From contig JAPPOQ010000012.1 of assembly GCA_028817895.1 (NCBI GenBank), positions 140,586 through 204,585 of the forward strand: a stretch of 64,000 nt of DNA, read 5' to 3'. A model generated the notes under the pieces. That model was not told the DNA's origin, made no database searches, and was given only the letters and a program-made list of their open reading frames with translations. Both the position numbers and the translations under genes were made by a program. Shown piece after piece: positions 8,762 through 17,800 of this stretch. This stretch comes from Ahrensia sp. GTDB lineage: Bacteria > Pseudomonadota > Alphaproteobacteria > Rhizobiales > Rhizobiaceae. Within the stretch, counting starts at the first letter, position 1, and the number at the start of each line of letters is the position of its first letter.

Positions 8762-10288
8762 ATGCTGGTCTGGTTTCTGCCACTGTTCCTATTGCTGTTG
8801 CTTATCGGCGTTCCCGTCTTCTTCGCCATGCTGTTTGCGCCGGGCTTCATGCTGTGGCTAAACGGACAGGAACGTGATGTTGCACTGATGTATCGCAACA
8901 TTTTCAACGGCATCGACAATGGCGTGTTGCTCGCCATTCCCTTCTTCATGCTGGCCGGTGAGTTGATGAATCGCGGCGGCATCACCGAAAGGCTGGTGTC
9001 ATTTTCACAAGCTATCATCGGCTCCGTGCGCGGCGGTCTGGCGCAGGTGAACATTCTCTCATCCATGCTGTTTGCGGGCATGTCCGGCTCCGCGGTGGCA
9101 GACACATCGGCACTGGGATCGATGCTCATCCCGGCCATGGAAAAGGAGGGCTATACCCGCAAATTTGCAGCCGCGATCACGGCGGCCTCCTCGGTGATCG
9201 GCCCAATAATCCCACCCTCGGGGATCATGATTATTTATGCCTATGTGATGGAAGTTTCCGTCGCGGCTTTGTTTGCCGGCGGGATCATTCCTGGCCTTCT
9301 CGTCGGTCTTGGTCTGATGATCGTGACACGGCTTATGGCCAATCACTATGAATACCCGCCCGCCAAGCGCTATGTGGCCGAGGACGTTTCCATTTCGGCA
9401 GGGGAGAACGTCGCGGCACGGTTGATTGCGAGGCTGATGCTTGCCGCGGTTCTCTATCCCGCCGTTGCGGCGGTTGCGGGGTCGGAGGGCGAACGCAGCT
9501 GGGTGCAGTTTGGTGCGATGTTTGTCGGCGCGCTCGTGATCACGGAAATCTTCTTCCAGGTGCAGCGGCGTTTGATGAGCGAGGAATTCCGCATCATCGC
9601 CAAACGCGCCGTGCTGCCTCTCCTCACACCGGTGATCATTCTGGGCGGCATTCTGGGCGGCGTTGCCACCCCCACTGAGGCGTCAGCCCTCGCCGTTGCC
9701 TATGCAGCCCTGCTTGGTTTGTTTGCCCTGCGCACACTGAAATGGAGCGAACTGCCAGCAGTGCTGACCAAGGCAGCCGTGACTTCGGCAGTGGTGCTTT
9801 TGCTGGTCGGCGCGGCGATGGCCTTCAAGACCGTGGTCAGCCTCTCCTACGCTGCGGAAAATCTGGCGCAATGGATTTTGACGCTCACATCCGATCCGCT
9901 GTTCCTGCTGCTGCTGATCAACCTACTGCTGTTCATCGTCGGCATGTTTCTGGATGCAGGACCGGCGATCATCATATTGGGACCGATCCTCGCACCGATC
10001 TTCATCAGCCTTGGCATTCACCCGGTACATTTCGCGATGATCATGTCGGTCAATCTGACCGTTGGCCTTGCGACACCGCCCATGGGGCTGGTGCTCTTCG
10101 TTGCATCTTCTGTCTCGAGCGTGAAGGTGGAAACGATTTCGCGCGCGATCCTGCCCTTTCTTGGCGTGGAAGTGTTCGTGATCTTCCTGATCACTTACTT
10201 TCCGGCCATTTCGCTGGCGATCCCGACTTGGCTGGGTTTCGTCAAGGATGCCGATCTGCTCGGCCCCATATTGGGAGCGATTTTCTAG
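8762..10288 (+). CDS. dctM: TRAP transporter large permease (DctM family)
   Basis: This 508-residue multi-helix protein is the ion-coupled channel subunit of the TRAP importer. Family segments include NGIDNGVLLAIPFFMLAGELM (two adjacent parts), MSGSAVADTSALGSMLIP, IIPPSGIMIIYAY and GVATPTEASALAVAYA. There are at least ten long hydrophobic stretches. It is somewhat longer than the common DctM of about 430 residues because of an extra loop around residues 200-270 containing charged and hydrophobic parts. It lies between the small permease (3-bp gap) and the binding protein (about 100-bp gap). The substrate is not deducible. Confidence 0.94.
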   Translation: MLVWFLPLFLLLLLIGVPVFFAMLFAPGFMLWLNGQERDVALMYRNIFNGIDNGVLLAIPFFMLAGELMNRGGITERLVSFSQAIIGSVRGGLAQVNILSSMLFAGMSGSAVADTSALGSMLIPAMEKEGYTRKFAAAITAASSVIGPIIPPSGIMIIYAYVMEVSVAALFAGGIIPGLLVGLGLMIVTRLMANHYEYPPAKRYVAEDVSISAGENVAARLIARLMLAAVLYPAVAAVAGSEGERSWVQFGAMFVGALVITEIFFQVQRRLMSEEFRIIAKRAVLPLLTPVIILGGILGGVATPTEASALAVAYAALLGLFALRTLKWSELPAVLTKAAVTSAVVLLLVGAAMAFKTVVSLSYAAENLAQWILTLTSDPLFLLLLINLLLFIVGMFLDAGPAIIILGPILAPIFISLGIHPVHFAMIMSVNLTVGLATPPMGLVLFVASSVSSVKVETISRAILPFLGVEVFVIFLITYFPAISLAIPTWLGFVKDADLLGPILGAIF

Positions 10289-10345
10289 CCCCAACGATCA
10301 AGAGACGTTTGACCCGCCTTGATGCGGTGATACGTTTACAAACAA

Positions 10346-10366
10346 GGCCTTTGGTTCGTGAAGGCC
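10346..10366 (+). repeat. short hairpin in the dctM-dctP intercistronic gap
   Basis: GGCCTT (10346-10351) and AAGGCC (10361-10366) form a perfect 6-bp stem with a 9-nt loop just upstream of the dctP ribosome site AGGAGG (10373-10378). Such hairpins often adjust mRNA stability where the binding protein must be made in excess. That role is inferred. Confidence 0.35.
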
Positions 10367-10384
10367 GCAATCAGGAGGACCTCA

Positions 10385-11440
10385 ATGAAATCCCTACTCA
10401 AGAAGCTAACGGTGGCTGCGATGCTCGCAGTGATGCCGGCTGCCGCGATTGCCGCAGATTTCACACTGCGCGCCACGGCCAACTCCAACGAAAATGATGA
10501 AGACTATGACGGTCTCATTGTCTTCAAGAACTACGTTGAGAGCGCCTCAAACGGTGCGATCGCTGTCGAACTGTTTATTGGCACACAGCTTTGCTCAAAG
10601 GGGGCGGAATGCCTCCAGGGCATCGCTGATGGTTCCATCGACGTCTATATCTCGACGTCTGGCGGTGCGGCTGGTGCCTTTCCCTATGTGCAGGTTCTTG
10701 ATCTACCCTATCTGATGTCGAGCGACCGCATCGCCGAAGACGTGTTGGCCGGTGATTTCACGCGCACCATCAGAGACATGGCTCTGGCGGATTCCGGCAA
10801 CAAAATTCGCCTTATGACCATTGGTAATACGGGCGGCTGGCGCAATTTCGCCAACACGCAAAGACGTGTTCAGGGACCGGCTGATCTGGAAGGTTTGAAA
10901 ATCCGCACCGTGGTCGCTGATCTGCCGCAAAAGGTTGTGGAAGCCATGGGCGCAGCACCGACCCCGATCCCGTGGCCGGAACTGTTCACTTCGTTCCAGA
11001 CGGGCGTTGTGGAAGGCTCCAAGAACGGCATCACCGACATTATGGGCATGAAATTCCCCGATGCCGGGCTGAAATATCTCACGCTGGACGGCCACGCTTA
11101 TATGGGCGCGCTGTGGTGGATGAACAATGACAAGTTCCTCGCCATGCCGGAAGATCTGCGCCAGGTCGTGGTGGACGGCTTCGCTGCCCTTCAGCAGGCA
11201 ACATTCGCTTCGCCCAAGCGCAAGTCGATCCAGGCCTATCAGGATTTCGTTGCCGGTGGCGGTGATCTCTACGTGCCAACGCCTGCAGAAAAGGCGGCGT
11301 TCAAGGAAGCCTCAACGCCGGTCTATGATTGGTTCAAGGCCAACATCAAGGGCGGCCCGGAAGCCTTTGACGCGCTGACCAAGGCTGTCGCCGAGGCTGA
11401 AAAGGAACTCGCCGACAACGCCGCAGCCGATTTGAACTGA
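10385..11440 (+). CDS. dctP: TRAP transporter substrate-binding protein (DctP family)
   Basis: This periplasmic solute receptor of the TRAP system has 351 residues. The ATG at 10385 has AGGAGG six bases upstream and is followed by a clear Sec signal (MKSLLKKLTVAAML up to AAAIAAD). Mature-domain landmarks are NYVESASNGAIAVELF, GIADGSIDVYISTSG, LEGLKIRTV and the PWPELFTSFQTGVVEG motif characteristic of DctP. It completes a three-gene TRAP operon. No sugar-acid or dicarboxylate enzymes sit beside it, so its ligand stays open. Confidence 0.93.
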   Translation: MKSLLKKLTVAAMLAVMPAAAIAADFTLRATANSNENDEDYDGLIVFKNYVESASNGAIAVELFIGTQLCSKGAECLQGIADGSIDVYISTSGGAAGAFPYVQVLDLPYLMSSDRIAEDVLAGDFTRTIRDMALADSGNKIRLMTIGNTGGWRNFANTQRRVQGPADLEGLKIRTVVADLPQKVVEAMGAAPTPIPWPELFTSFQTGVVEGSKNGITDIMGMKFPDAGLKYLTLDGHAYMGALWWMNNDKFLAMPEDLRQVVVDGFAALQQATFASPKRKSIQAYQDFVAGGGDLYVPTPAEKAAFKEASTPVYDWFKANIKGGPEAFDALTKAVAEAEKELADNAAADLN

Positions 11441-11459
11441 GGCGGACTTACGAAAACGG

Positions 11460-11483
11460 CAGCCGCTCCAATCGGGGCGGCTG
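11460..11483 (+). terminator. hairpin after the TRAP operon
   Basis: CAGCCGCTCC (11460-11469) pairs with GGGGCGGCTG (11474-11483) over ten base pairs with one G-T, closed by the tetraloop AATC, 20 bp after the dctP stop. The strong stem suits a transcript end. The following GTTATCG is not T-rich, so it may protect the 3' end rather than terminate by itself. Confidence 0.5.
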
Positions 11484-11644
11484 GTTATCGTGGCCACCGA
11501 TTTGACAATCTGAAGTCAACAAAAAGTTGAATTGTTAAGCTGCGGATACTATCTTGTGGTCAACAACACCCCCCAGGCCTCTCGACGATGCTCAATACCG
11601 GGGGGTTACTTTTTTGAAGTGCCGGTTGAGGCATCCAACCAGAC

Positions 11645-12559
11645 ATGCAGTTCGCAAAACAGGCAACCTCGGTTGAAGAGCAGATCAGCCTGCTTGAGAA
11701 ACGCGGCCTCTTGATCGATGACGATGAGCTGGCAGATCGGTGGTTGCGGACTGTTGGTTATTACCGGCTGAGCGGATATTGGCTCCCCTTTGAGACAGAA
11801 CCGGACCCTGGGCAAACTCGATCCAAACTCTTTCGCGACGGAACGACCCTGAGCCAAATCATCGAGATTTACATCTTTGATCGTGAGCTTCGCAGCCTCT
11901 TCATGGAAGCAATCGAGCGAATTGAGGTGGCAGTTCGGGCATGCTGGACCAACAGACTCTCGCACAAGTTCGGCGCACACGCGCATCTTCAACCCCATCT
12001 GTTTGCTTCCGAATCCGATCATCTTTCTCGCCTAACGCGATTGGCGAAGCGGGTGGAAGAGAGCAATGAGACGTTCATACGTCACTATCTCAACACTTAC
12101 AGTTCGCCCCAGTCCCCTCCGCTTTGGGCGGTCACGGAACTCTTCTCATTCGGTGAACTGTCAAAGCTTGTAAGTTCCACGCGCGATCGCGAAATTCGAG
12201 CTAAAGTTGCGGCAGACTTGGAGTTTCCAAATCGCGAAACCCTCACTGGGACCCTTCAGCATCTGGCTTATGTCAGGAACATTTGTGCACATCACTCTCG
12301 CCTCTGGAACAGGCGATTCGTGAAACGTCTGCCGAACATCAAAAGACTTCGCGACAGGCTGGATGTCTCCATTGATGGAGAGCAGAGACAGGTCGAAAAC
12401 ACCGTTTTCAACACGCTTGTGATTTTATGCAGCTTGCTGCGCCATCAGGCAGCGGACACGACATATCCACTTCGGACAACGAAACTGCTCAGTGAGAGAT
12501 CTAATGAGCAATTGGCGATGATGGGCTGCCCCGAAAACTGGCGCGAACGGCTTTCCTGA
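11645..12559 (+). CDS. Abi family protein (Abi_2 / AbiD-F type) with HEPN-like RNase motif
   Basis: This 304-residue protein belongs to the Abi_2 group of abortive-infection proteins. It has the typical start (FAKQATSVEEQISLLEKRGL), the RWLRTVGYYRLSGYW block and ELRSLFMEAIERIEVAVRA in the middle. Near the C-terminus RNICAHHSRLWNR (R211 to H216) is the Rx4H catalytic motif of HEPN ribonucleases. In characterised members such proteins cut or sense RNA during phage infection. It stands alone: no antitoxin or restriction gene is adjacent, and the next gene is convergent. The ATG at 11645 has no strong ribosome site; the 200-bp upstream gap contains TTGACA at 11502. Confidence 0.85.
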   Translation: MQFAKQATSVEEQISLLEKRGLLIDDDELADRWLRTVGYYRLSGYWLPFETEPDPGQTRSKLFRDGTTLSQIIEIYIFDRELRSLFMEAIERIEVAVRACWTNRLSHKFGAHAHLQPHLFASESDHLSRLTRLAKRVEESNETFIRHYLNTYSSPQSPPLWAVTELFSFGELSKLVSSTRDREIRAKVAADLEFPNRETLTGTLQHLAYVRNICAHHSRLWNRRFVKRLPNIKRLRDRLDVSIDGEQRQVENTVFNTLVILCSLLRHQAADTTYPLRTTKLLSERSNEQLAMMGCPENWRERLS

Positions 12560-12590
12560 TTGACTTGAGGTTGCCTGCTCAGCATCATCC

Positions 12591-13100
12591 TCACCGAAAC
12601 GGGTAGAGCCAAACCCTGTAGTCATCGATGAGCTCATGCGCCGCCTCGATCTGCTCCTTCGTCATTTTCTTGACCACCTCTTCCTGGCTGATCGCAGCGT
12701 CGGGGTCACCGCCGATTGCGGAGAGCACATACCAGGTATAGGCGCGCACAAGATCAGGCGCAGGCAGGCCGCGACCGGTCTCATAGTACCAGCCGATGCC
12801 GGACTGCGCTCCCGGATGCCCTTTGAGGGACGAGCGCAGATACCACTCAAAGGCGCGCCGGTCGTCACGCTCGACGCCAAGACCCATTGCATACATGACG
12901 CCGATCAGTTCTTCGGCATCGGCATTGCCGGACCGCGCAGCCGGGAGCAGCGCCTCACGCGCTTCCACAAATTTCCCCGCCTCCATAAGGTCCCGCGCTT
13001 CCTCAATATCAGCGCGCGCGGGAGCCATGGTCGCGCAAAGCAGGGCAAGCACGACGGCCAGAAGGCGACTGTGGTCCATCAGTTTTCGATGCAATGCCAT
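12591..13100 (-). CDS. secreted Sel1-repeat (tetratricopeptide-like) protein
   Basis: This 169-residue protein has an N-terminal Sec signal (hydrophobic core LLAVVLALLCATM, cleavage near ARADIEE). Two Sel1-like repeats follow: ADAEELIGVMYAMGLGVERD with AFEWYLRSSLKG, and GAQSGIGWYYETGRGL with AYTWYVLSAIGG. Sel1 proteins are alpha-alpha repeat scaffolds in the envelope, and no partner can be named. A later ATG at 13079 would avoid overlap with the divergent cytochrome gene whose ATG is at 13089. With the longer start the two 5' ends overlap by 12 bp. Confidence 0.85.
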   Translation of the reverse strand: MALHRKLMDHSRLLAVVLALLCATMAPARADIEEARDLMEAGKFVEAREALLPAARSGNADAEELIGVMYAMGLGVERDDRRAFEWYLRSSLKGHPGAQSGIGWYYETGRGLPAPDLVRAYTWYVLSAIGGDPDAAISQEEVVKKMTKEQIEAAHELIDDYRVWLYPFR

Positions 13101-14459
13101 CGGCTCTTCTTCTCCCTCTTTGCTCTATGTCTTATGTCCTACGGCGCTGCGGCGCAGACCTCAACATCACAAAGCTCCGATGTCATGGAGGCGCTGAAAG
13201 TCAAACTGCCCGCGCCGCTCACGCAGGATGATTTTCGGCCCGTGGACATGGACAAGGTGCGCCTTGGCCGTTTGCTGTTTCACGATCCGATCCTGTCCGG
13301 CAATCGCAACATCTCCTGCGCGACCTGCCACGCCATCGAGCACGGCACCAGTGACGGTCTGTCTCTCGGCATCGGACAGGGCGGGATCGGCGTCGGGCCA
13401 AAGCGCAAAGCGCTTGATCGAGAGAAGATCCGCAAGCGCATTCCTCGCAACTCCCCTGCCCTCTGGAATCTCGGGGCAAAGGAAGTGACCATCATGTTTC
13501 ATGATGGGCGCGTCAGTGTTTCGGACCGCTATGAAAACGGTTTTGACAGCCCGGCGGAGGAATGGCTGCCCGATGGGCTCGACGACATTCTTGCGGCGCA
13601 AGCCCTGTTTCCGCTCACATCGCAATTCGAGATGGCGGGGAACCCTCGAGAGAACCAAGTTGCCGGCGCTGCCAAGGACCGCGTTGATAATGTCTGGCCG
13701 ATTCTCGCCAAGCGCGTGCGCGTCATCCCGGCCTATAGTGACGCCTTCATCGAAGCTTTTGACGACGTTGGTGGCCCGCTCGACATCACCATTGTCCATA
13801 TTGCCAATGCGCTTTCGGCTTTCATGAATTTCGAGTGGCGCTCCTTTGACAGCCCGTTCGACTCATGGCTTGGCGGAGACGAACCCGCGCTAACAGCTCA
13901 GCAGAAGCGCGGTATGACCGTCTTCTTTGGTGAAGGTAATTGCGCAAGCTGCCACAGCGGAAAGCTGTTCACAGACCACAAGTTTCATGCACTTGCTCTG
14001 CCGCATTTCGGACCGGGCCGCACGCGCCGCTTTGACCCTTATGCTCGCGATGTTGGCCGCATGGGCGAGACGGATGATCTAGCGGATGCCTACCGTTTTC
14101 GCACGCCCTCTCTGCGTAATATCGAACTCTCCCCGCCCTATGGTCACAATGGCGCCTATCCGACGCTTGAGGGCATTGTGCGCCACCATCTCGACCCGCA
14201 ATCCGCATTTGACCGCTGGGAGCCGCAGACGGCCAATCTGCCGCGCATCGACTGGCTGAAGGCGATCGACTTTGTATCTTTTCAAGACAGCAGGGAACGC
14301 AAAAGATTGCGCGCGCATGTCGACATCAAGCCTGTACGGCTCGACGATACGCAAATCACTGATCTGATCGCGTTCCTGAAAGCGCTTACGGGAACGGCTT
14401 CAGCCAAAGGTCGCTTGGGTGAACCGGCCAGCGTGCCAAGCGGGCTTCCGGTGGACTGA
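13089..14459 (+). CDS. dihaem cytochrome c peroxidase / MauG-like protein
   Basis: This periplasmic protein has two c-type haem sites: CATCH at residues 77-81 and CASCH at 285-289. A Sec signal occupies residues 1-22. The family segments LGRLLFHDPILSGNRNISC, SPALWNLGA and TPSLRNIELSPPYGHNGAY are present (each shown in part). It is either a hydrogen peroxide-reducing peroxidase or a MauG-like oxidant of another protein, and sequence alone does not decide. The ATG at 13089 lies directly before the signal peptide; the frame is open further upstream only because it runs antisense to the Sel1 gene. Its TGA overlaps the ATG of the following sugar kinase. Confidence 0.9.
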   Translation: MQCHRLFFSLFALCLMSYGAAAQTSTSQSSDVMEALKVKLPAPLTQDDFRPVDMDKVRLGRLLFHDPILSGNRNISCATCHAIEHGTSDGLSLGIGQGGIGVGPKRKALDREKIRKRIPRNSPALWNLGAKEVTIMFHDGRVSVSDRYENGFDSPAEEWLPDGLDDILAAQALFPLTSQFEMAGNPRENQVAGAAKDRVDNVWPILAKRVRVIPAYSDAFIEAFDDVGGPLDITIVHIANALSAFMNFEWRSFDSPFDSWLGGDEPALTAQQKRGMTVFFGEGNCASCHSGKLFTDHKFHALALPHFGPGRTRRFDPYARDVGRMGETDDLADAYRFRTPSLRNIELSPPYGHNGAYPTLEGIVRHHLDPQSAFDRWEPQTANLPRIDWLKAIDFVSFQDSRERKRLRAHVDIKPVRLDDTQITDLIAFLKALTGTASAKGRLGEPASVPSGLPVD

Positions 14460-15346
14460 TGGCTCGCATTTTGCTCTGCGGAATCGCGGTGACGGACTTT
14501 GTCTTCAAAGTGGAGACGATGCCCGCCGAACCGCGAAAATACTTCACCTATGAGGCTGCGATCACCGGCGGTGGCTGTGCGGCCAATGCCGCTGTCGCCA
14601 TATGCAGGCTCGGTGGTGAGGCGCTGCTTTCTGCGCGATTGGGTGACGATGGTGTCGGCGACATGATCGCCGCTATGCTGGAAAAGGAAGGCGTTGATCT
14701 CTCCCTATGCGACCGCGCGCCAGATGGTCGTTCCTCCTTCTCAAGCGTCTATGTCGATGCAACAGGCGAGCGCCAGATCATGAATTTTCGTGGGTCCGGC
14801 CTTGCTGATACGCCAAGCGCACTATCTGACGTTCCCCCCGTCGATGCGGTGTTGGTCGACAATCGCTGGGGTCCGCTCATGCGCGCCGGCATTGAGGTTG
14901 GACAACGCCTCGGCGTTCCGGTCATCGTGGATGGCGAGGCACAGATCGGTGAAGACCGATTTGAGGGTGCAAGCCATGTCGCTTTCTCCCGCCACGGATT
15001 GGAAGAGTTCTCAGGACCGGGTTCAGTTGAGGAGATGTTAACACGCGCCTCTAAAGAGCTCGGCTGCTGGGTTTGCGTGACTGATGGCGCTGCAGGTACA
15101 TGGATATGCAGCGGCGGGCAGATCGAGCACATTGCGGCCTTCGCGGTGAAAGCGGTGGATACGCTGGGCGCGGGTGATATCTGGCATGGAGCCTTTGCCT
15201 TGCGCTTGGCAGAAGGGGCAGATGAACGCGATGCCGTGCGCTTTGCCAATGCCGCTGCCGCGATCAAATGCACGCGCTTCGGCGGCAGAGATGGCGCGCC
15301 CAACCGAGGCGAAACCGACCTATTGCTGGAGAACGGCGCATTATGA
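14459..15346 (+). CDS. PfkB-family sugar kinase
   Basis: This 295-residue carbohydrate kinase of the ribokinase/PfkB fold has the N-terminal ITGGGCAANAAVAICRLGG signature. The C-terminal anion-hole motif DTLGAGDIWHGAF supplies the catalytic aspartate. It should phosphorylate a sugar or sugar derivative in the cytoplasm. It starts on a TGATG overlap with the peroxidase gene and ends in an ATGA overlap with the isomerase-like gene. The kinase, isomerase-like and dehydrogenase-like genes therefore form one tightly coupled set, probably a small sugar or polyol pathway. The substrate is not recognisable. Confidence 0.88.
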   Translation: MARILLCGIAVTDFVFKVETMPAEPRKYFTYEAAITGGGCAANAAVAICRLGGEALLSARLGDDGVGDMIAAMLEKEGVDLSLCDRAPDGRSSFSSVYVDATGERQIMNFRGSGLADTPSALSDVPPVDAVLVDNRWGPLMRAGIEVGQRLGVPVIVDGEAQIGEDRFEGASHVAFSRHGLEEFSGPGSVEEMLTRASKELGCWVCVTDGAAGTWICSGGQIEHIAAFAVKAVDTLGAGDIWHGAFALRLAEGADERDAVRFANAAAAIKCTRFGGRDGAPNRGETDLLLENGAL

Positions 15347-16704
15347 AACTCGGCATATTGCCACTGGGTCGGCCAACCTTCGATGTCGACTATGCCAATG
15401 AGAAATTGTCGGCGATGCTCGCCTGTCTGGATGCGAGCGGTCACGACATCATCGGACCCCGCAGTCTGTTGCTGGATGGCGATGCCACGCGTGAAACGAT
15501 CAATGCGCTGAAGGGCGAGGCAATCGACCGGCTTCTCATATTGCAGGTCACCTTCACCGATGCCGCCATGACGGTGGCCGCCGCTTCGGCCAATACCATG
15601 CCATTGTCTATCTGGGCCGTGCCGGAGCCACGCCTGGGTGGGCGATTGCGGCTCAACGCCTTTTGCGGTCTGAACCTTGCCAGTCACGCCCTGGGCTTGC
15701 GCAAGCGACCCTTCAACTGGGCCTATGCAGACGCTGACACCGTCGATCTTGATACGCTGCTTTCTGATGGCTCATCGCATGCGCCGCATCCCAAGCGGAC
15801 AACCGCAACAGAGGAAGGCGCTCGGATCTCCGCCAAAATTGCTGGCAGTCGCATCGCGCGGATCGGAGAGCATCCGGAAGGATTTGATACTTGCGCATAC
15901 AAGCAGGATGCGTTGAAGGCGCTTGCCGATATCAGCGTTGATGAAGTTGAGCTGGAAACGCTGTTCGACGCGGCCCGTTCCGCCGATGCCTCAAAGACGC
16001 AGCAGGTACGAGCGCAGGCGGAAGCCGATCTCACCGACCTTGCCGAAGTCGATCAGGAGCAGCTTGACCGTTCACTGAAGATGAAAGTCGCGCTTGACGC
16101 CATGCGTGCCGCCGATGCTTATGACGCCTTTGCCATTCGCTGCTGGCCTGAAACCTTTACAGAATATGGTGGTGCAGTTTGCGGCCCGGTCTCCATGATG
16201 GGTGAAGCCAGACTGCCCTGCGCCTGTGAAGCCGATGTTTATGGCGCGCTGACACAGCTCATCCTGCAAGAGGCGGCTCAGGCGCCCGTCTTCCTGACCG
16301 ATCTCGTTGATGTCGATTGCACCGACAACAGCGCCGTCGTCTGGCATTGCGGTCAGGCGCCGATCTCGATGCGGGCGGGTGAGGCGACGGCAACGATCCA
16401 TACCAACCGCAAGATGCCGCTGCTCTACGAATTCAAGCTCAAGCCGGGGGGCGTTACGCTGATGCGCATATCGCAAGCCTTTGGCGAGACGAAAATGATT
16501 CTGGCACGCGGCGAAATGCTGGATCGGCCCATGTCCTTCACCGGCACATCCGGCGTTCTGCGTTTTGACAGGCCGGCGGATGCAGTTCTTAACGACATCA
16601 TCTCCAGCGGATTGGAACATCACATGGCGATTGCCTATGGCGATCATCTGAGGGCGCTGGAAGGCACTGCGGCGGCGCTCAACATTCCGGTGGTGCGGCT
16701 GTGA
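15343..16704 (+). CDS. L-fucose/L-arabinose isomerase-like protein
   Basis: This 453-residue protein starts at the ATG (MKLGILPLGRPTFD) that overlaps the kinase stop. The layout resembles the fucose isomerase family: a Rossmann-like N-terminal domain with TRETINALKGEAIDRLLILQ, and a central RCWPETFTEYGGAVCGPVSM segment. In that fold this region supplies a metal-binding glutamate. A C-terminal block contains VTLMRISQAFGETK. The expected role is aldose-ketose isomerisation, or a derived sugar-binding function. Similarity is distant, so the reaction is inferred from family and neighbours. It ends in a GTGA overlap with the oxidoreductase gene. Confidence 0.75.
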   Translation: MKLGILPLGRPTFDVDYANEKLSAMLACLDASGHDIIGPRSLLLDGDATRETINALKGEAIDRLLILQVTFTDAAMTVAAASANTMPLSIWAVPEPRLGGRLRLNAFCGLNLASHALGLRKRPFNWAYADADTVDLDTLLSDGSSHAPHPKRTTATEEGARISAKIAGSRIARIGEHPEGFDTCAYKQDALKALADISVDEVELETLFDAARSADASKTQQVRAQAEADLTDLAEVDQEQLDRSLKMKVALDAMRAADAYDAFAIRCWPETFTEYGGAVCGPVSMMGEARLPCACEADVYGALTQLILQEAAQAPVFLTDLVDVDCTDNSAVVWHCGQAPISMRAGEATATIHTNRKMPLLYEFKLKPGGVTLMRISQAFGETKMILARGEMLDRPMSFTGTSGVLRFDRPADAVLNDIISSGLEHHMAIAYGDHLRALEGTAAALNIPVVRL

Positions 16705-17795
16705 GCACCGTGCGCTATGGCCTCATTGGCGCTGGCATGATGGGGCAGGAGCACATTCGCAACATCGCATTGCTGGACGGTGCCGAGGTGGTCGCCCTGT
16801 CCGACCCGGATGAGGGCATGCGCGCCACTTCAACCGACCTCGCTGGCGGCTCGGTCAAGACCTTCAACAACCATGGCGAGTTGCTGTCGGCTGATCTGTG
16901 CGATGCCTATATGATCGCCGCCCCGAACGATCTGCATCACAGCTTGTTGCATGATGTGATGGCTGCGGGAAAGCCCATTCTTTGCGAAAAGCCGCTTTGC
17001 ACAACGGTAGAACATTGCCGCAACATTGAGGCTCGTTCAGCAAATGCAGCCCCCATCTGGGTGGCGATGGAATATCGCTACATGCCGCCTGTGCAACGGT
17101 TGCTTGAAGAGGTCGCCAAGGGAACGGCGGGCACACCGAAGATGATTGCCATGCGGGAACACCGCTTCCCGTTTCTGGAGAAGGTGGGAGACTGGAACCG
17201 TTTCAACGCACGCACCGGAGGAACGCTGGTTGAGAAATGCTGCCACTTCTGGGACCTCATGCGCCTGGCACTGAATAGTGATCCGGTGCGGGTGTTCGCC
17301 TCTGCCGGGGTCGACGCCAACCATCTCGACGAGCGTTACGACGGTGCGACGCCGGATATTTTCGACAATGCGTTTGTGATCGTCGATTTCGCGAATGGCA
17401 CGCGGGGCATGCTCGATTTATGCATGTTCGCGGAAGGCTCGCACTGGCAGGAAGTGATCTCCATCACAGGACCGAAGGCACGCGTGGATGCCTGCATTCC
17501 CGGCCCGGCCCGGTTTTCGCCGGACGGATGGGAGCGCACCTCCAGACTTGTGATTTCCGACCGAGAGACCAAGGCCGTGAGCGATATGCCGGTTGAGGTT
17601 GATCATACCATCTTGTCAGCAGGCGATCATCACGGGTCGACCTTCTTCCAGCACCAGCGTTTTGTGGAGATGGTGCGGACCGGCTCAACACAACCGGAAG
17701 TCTCGGTGGAAGACGGCCTGTGGTCGGTCATCGTTGGCGAAGCGGCAGAACGCTCCGCCCGGACGGGTCAGTCGATCGATCTGACCGCCGTTTGA
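16701..17795 (+). CDS. Gfo/Idh/MocA-family NAD(P)-dependent oxidoreductase
   Basis: This 364-residue protein starts with a GTG overlapping the upstream stop. A Rossmann nucleotide loop, YGLIGAGMMGQEHIRN, opens the protein, and the family's CEKPLCTTVEHC segment carries the EKP lysine near residue 95. The C-terminal alpha/beta domain contains GGTLVEKCCHFWDLMR, in which the histidine is the usual catalytic base. These enzymes oxidise or reduce sugars, inositols or derivatives. Its place after a kinase and an isomerase-like protein suggests one catabolic unit. It converges on the VWA gene with a 5-bp gap and no visible terminator. Confidence 0.92.
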   Translation: MSTVRYGLIGAGMMGQEHIRNIALLDGAEVVALSDPDEGMRATSTDLAGGSVKTFNNHGELLSADLCDAYMIAAPNDLHHSLLHDVMAAGKPILCEKPLCTTVEHCRNIEARSANAAPIWVAMEYRYMPPVQRLLEEVAKGTAGTPKMIAMREHRFPFLEKVGDWNRFNARTGGTLVEKCCHFWDLMRLALNSDPVRVFASAGVDANHLDERYDGATPDIFDNAFVIVDFANGTRGMLDLCMFAEGSHWQEVISITGPKARVDACIPGPARFSPDGWERTSRLVISDRETKAVSDMPVEVDHTILSAGDHHGSTFFQHQRFVEMVRTGSTQPEVSVEDGLWSVIVGEAAERSARTGQSIDLTAV

Positions 17796-17800
17796 CCGGC

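Noticed and set aside
11502..11552. TTGACA plus TACTAT as an abi promoter
   Set aside because: The spacing is far from 16-18 bp and no better -10 fits the TTGACA, so I did not call a promoter.
12636..13088. N-terminal extension of the peroxidase frame
   Set aside because: It is antisense to the Sel1 gene; the signal peptide begins at ATG 13089.
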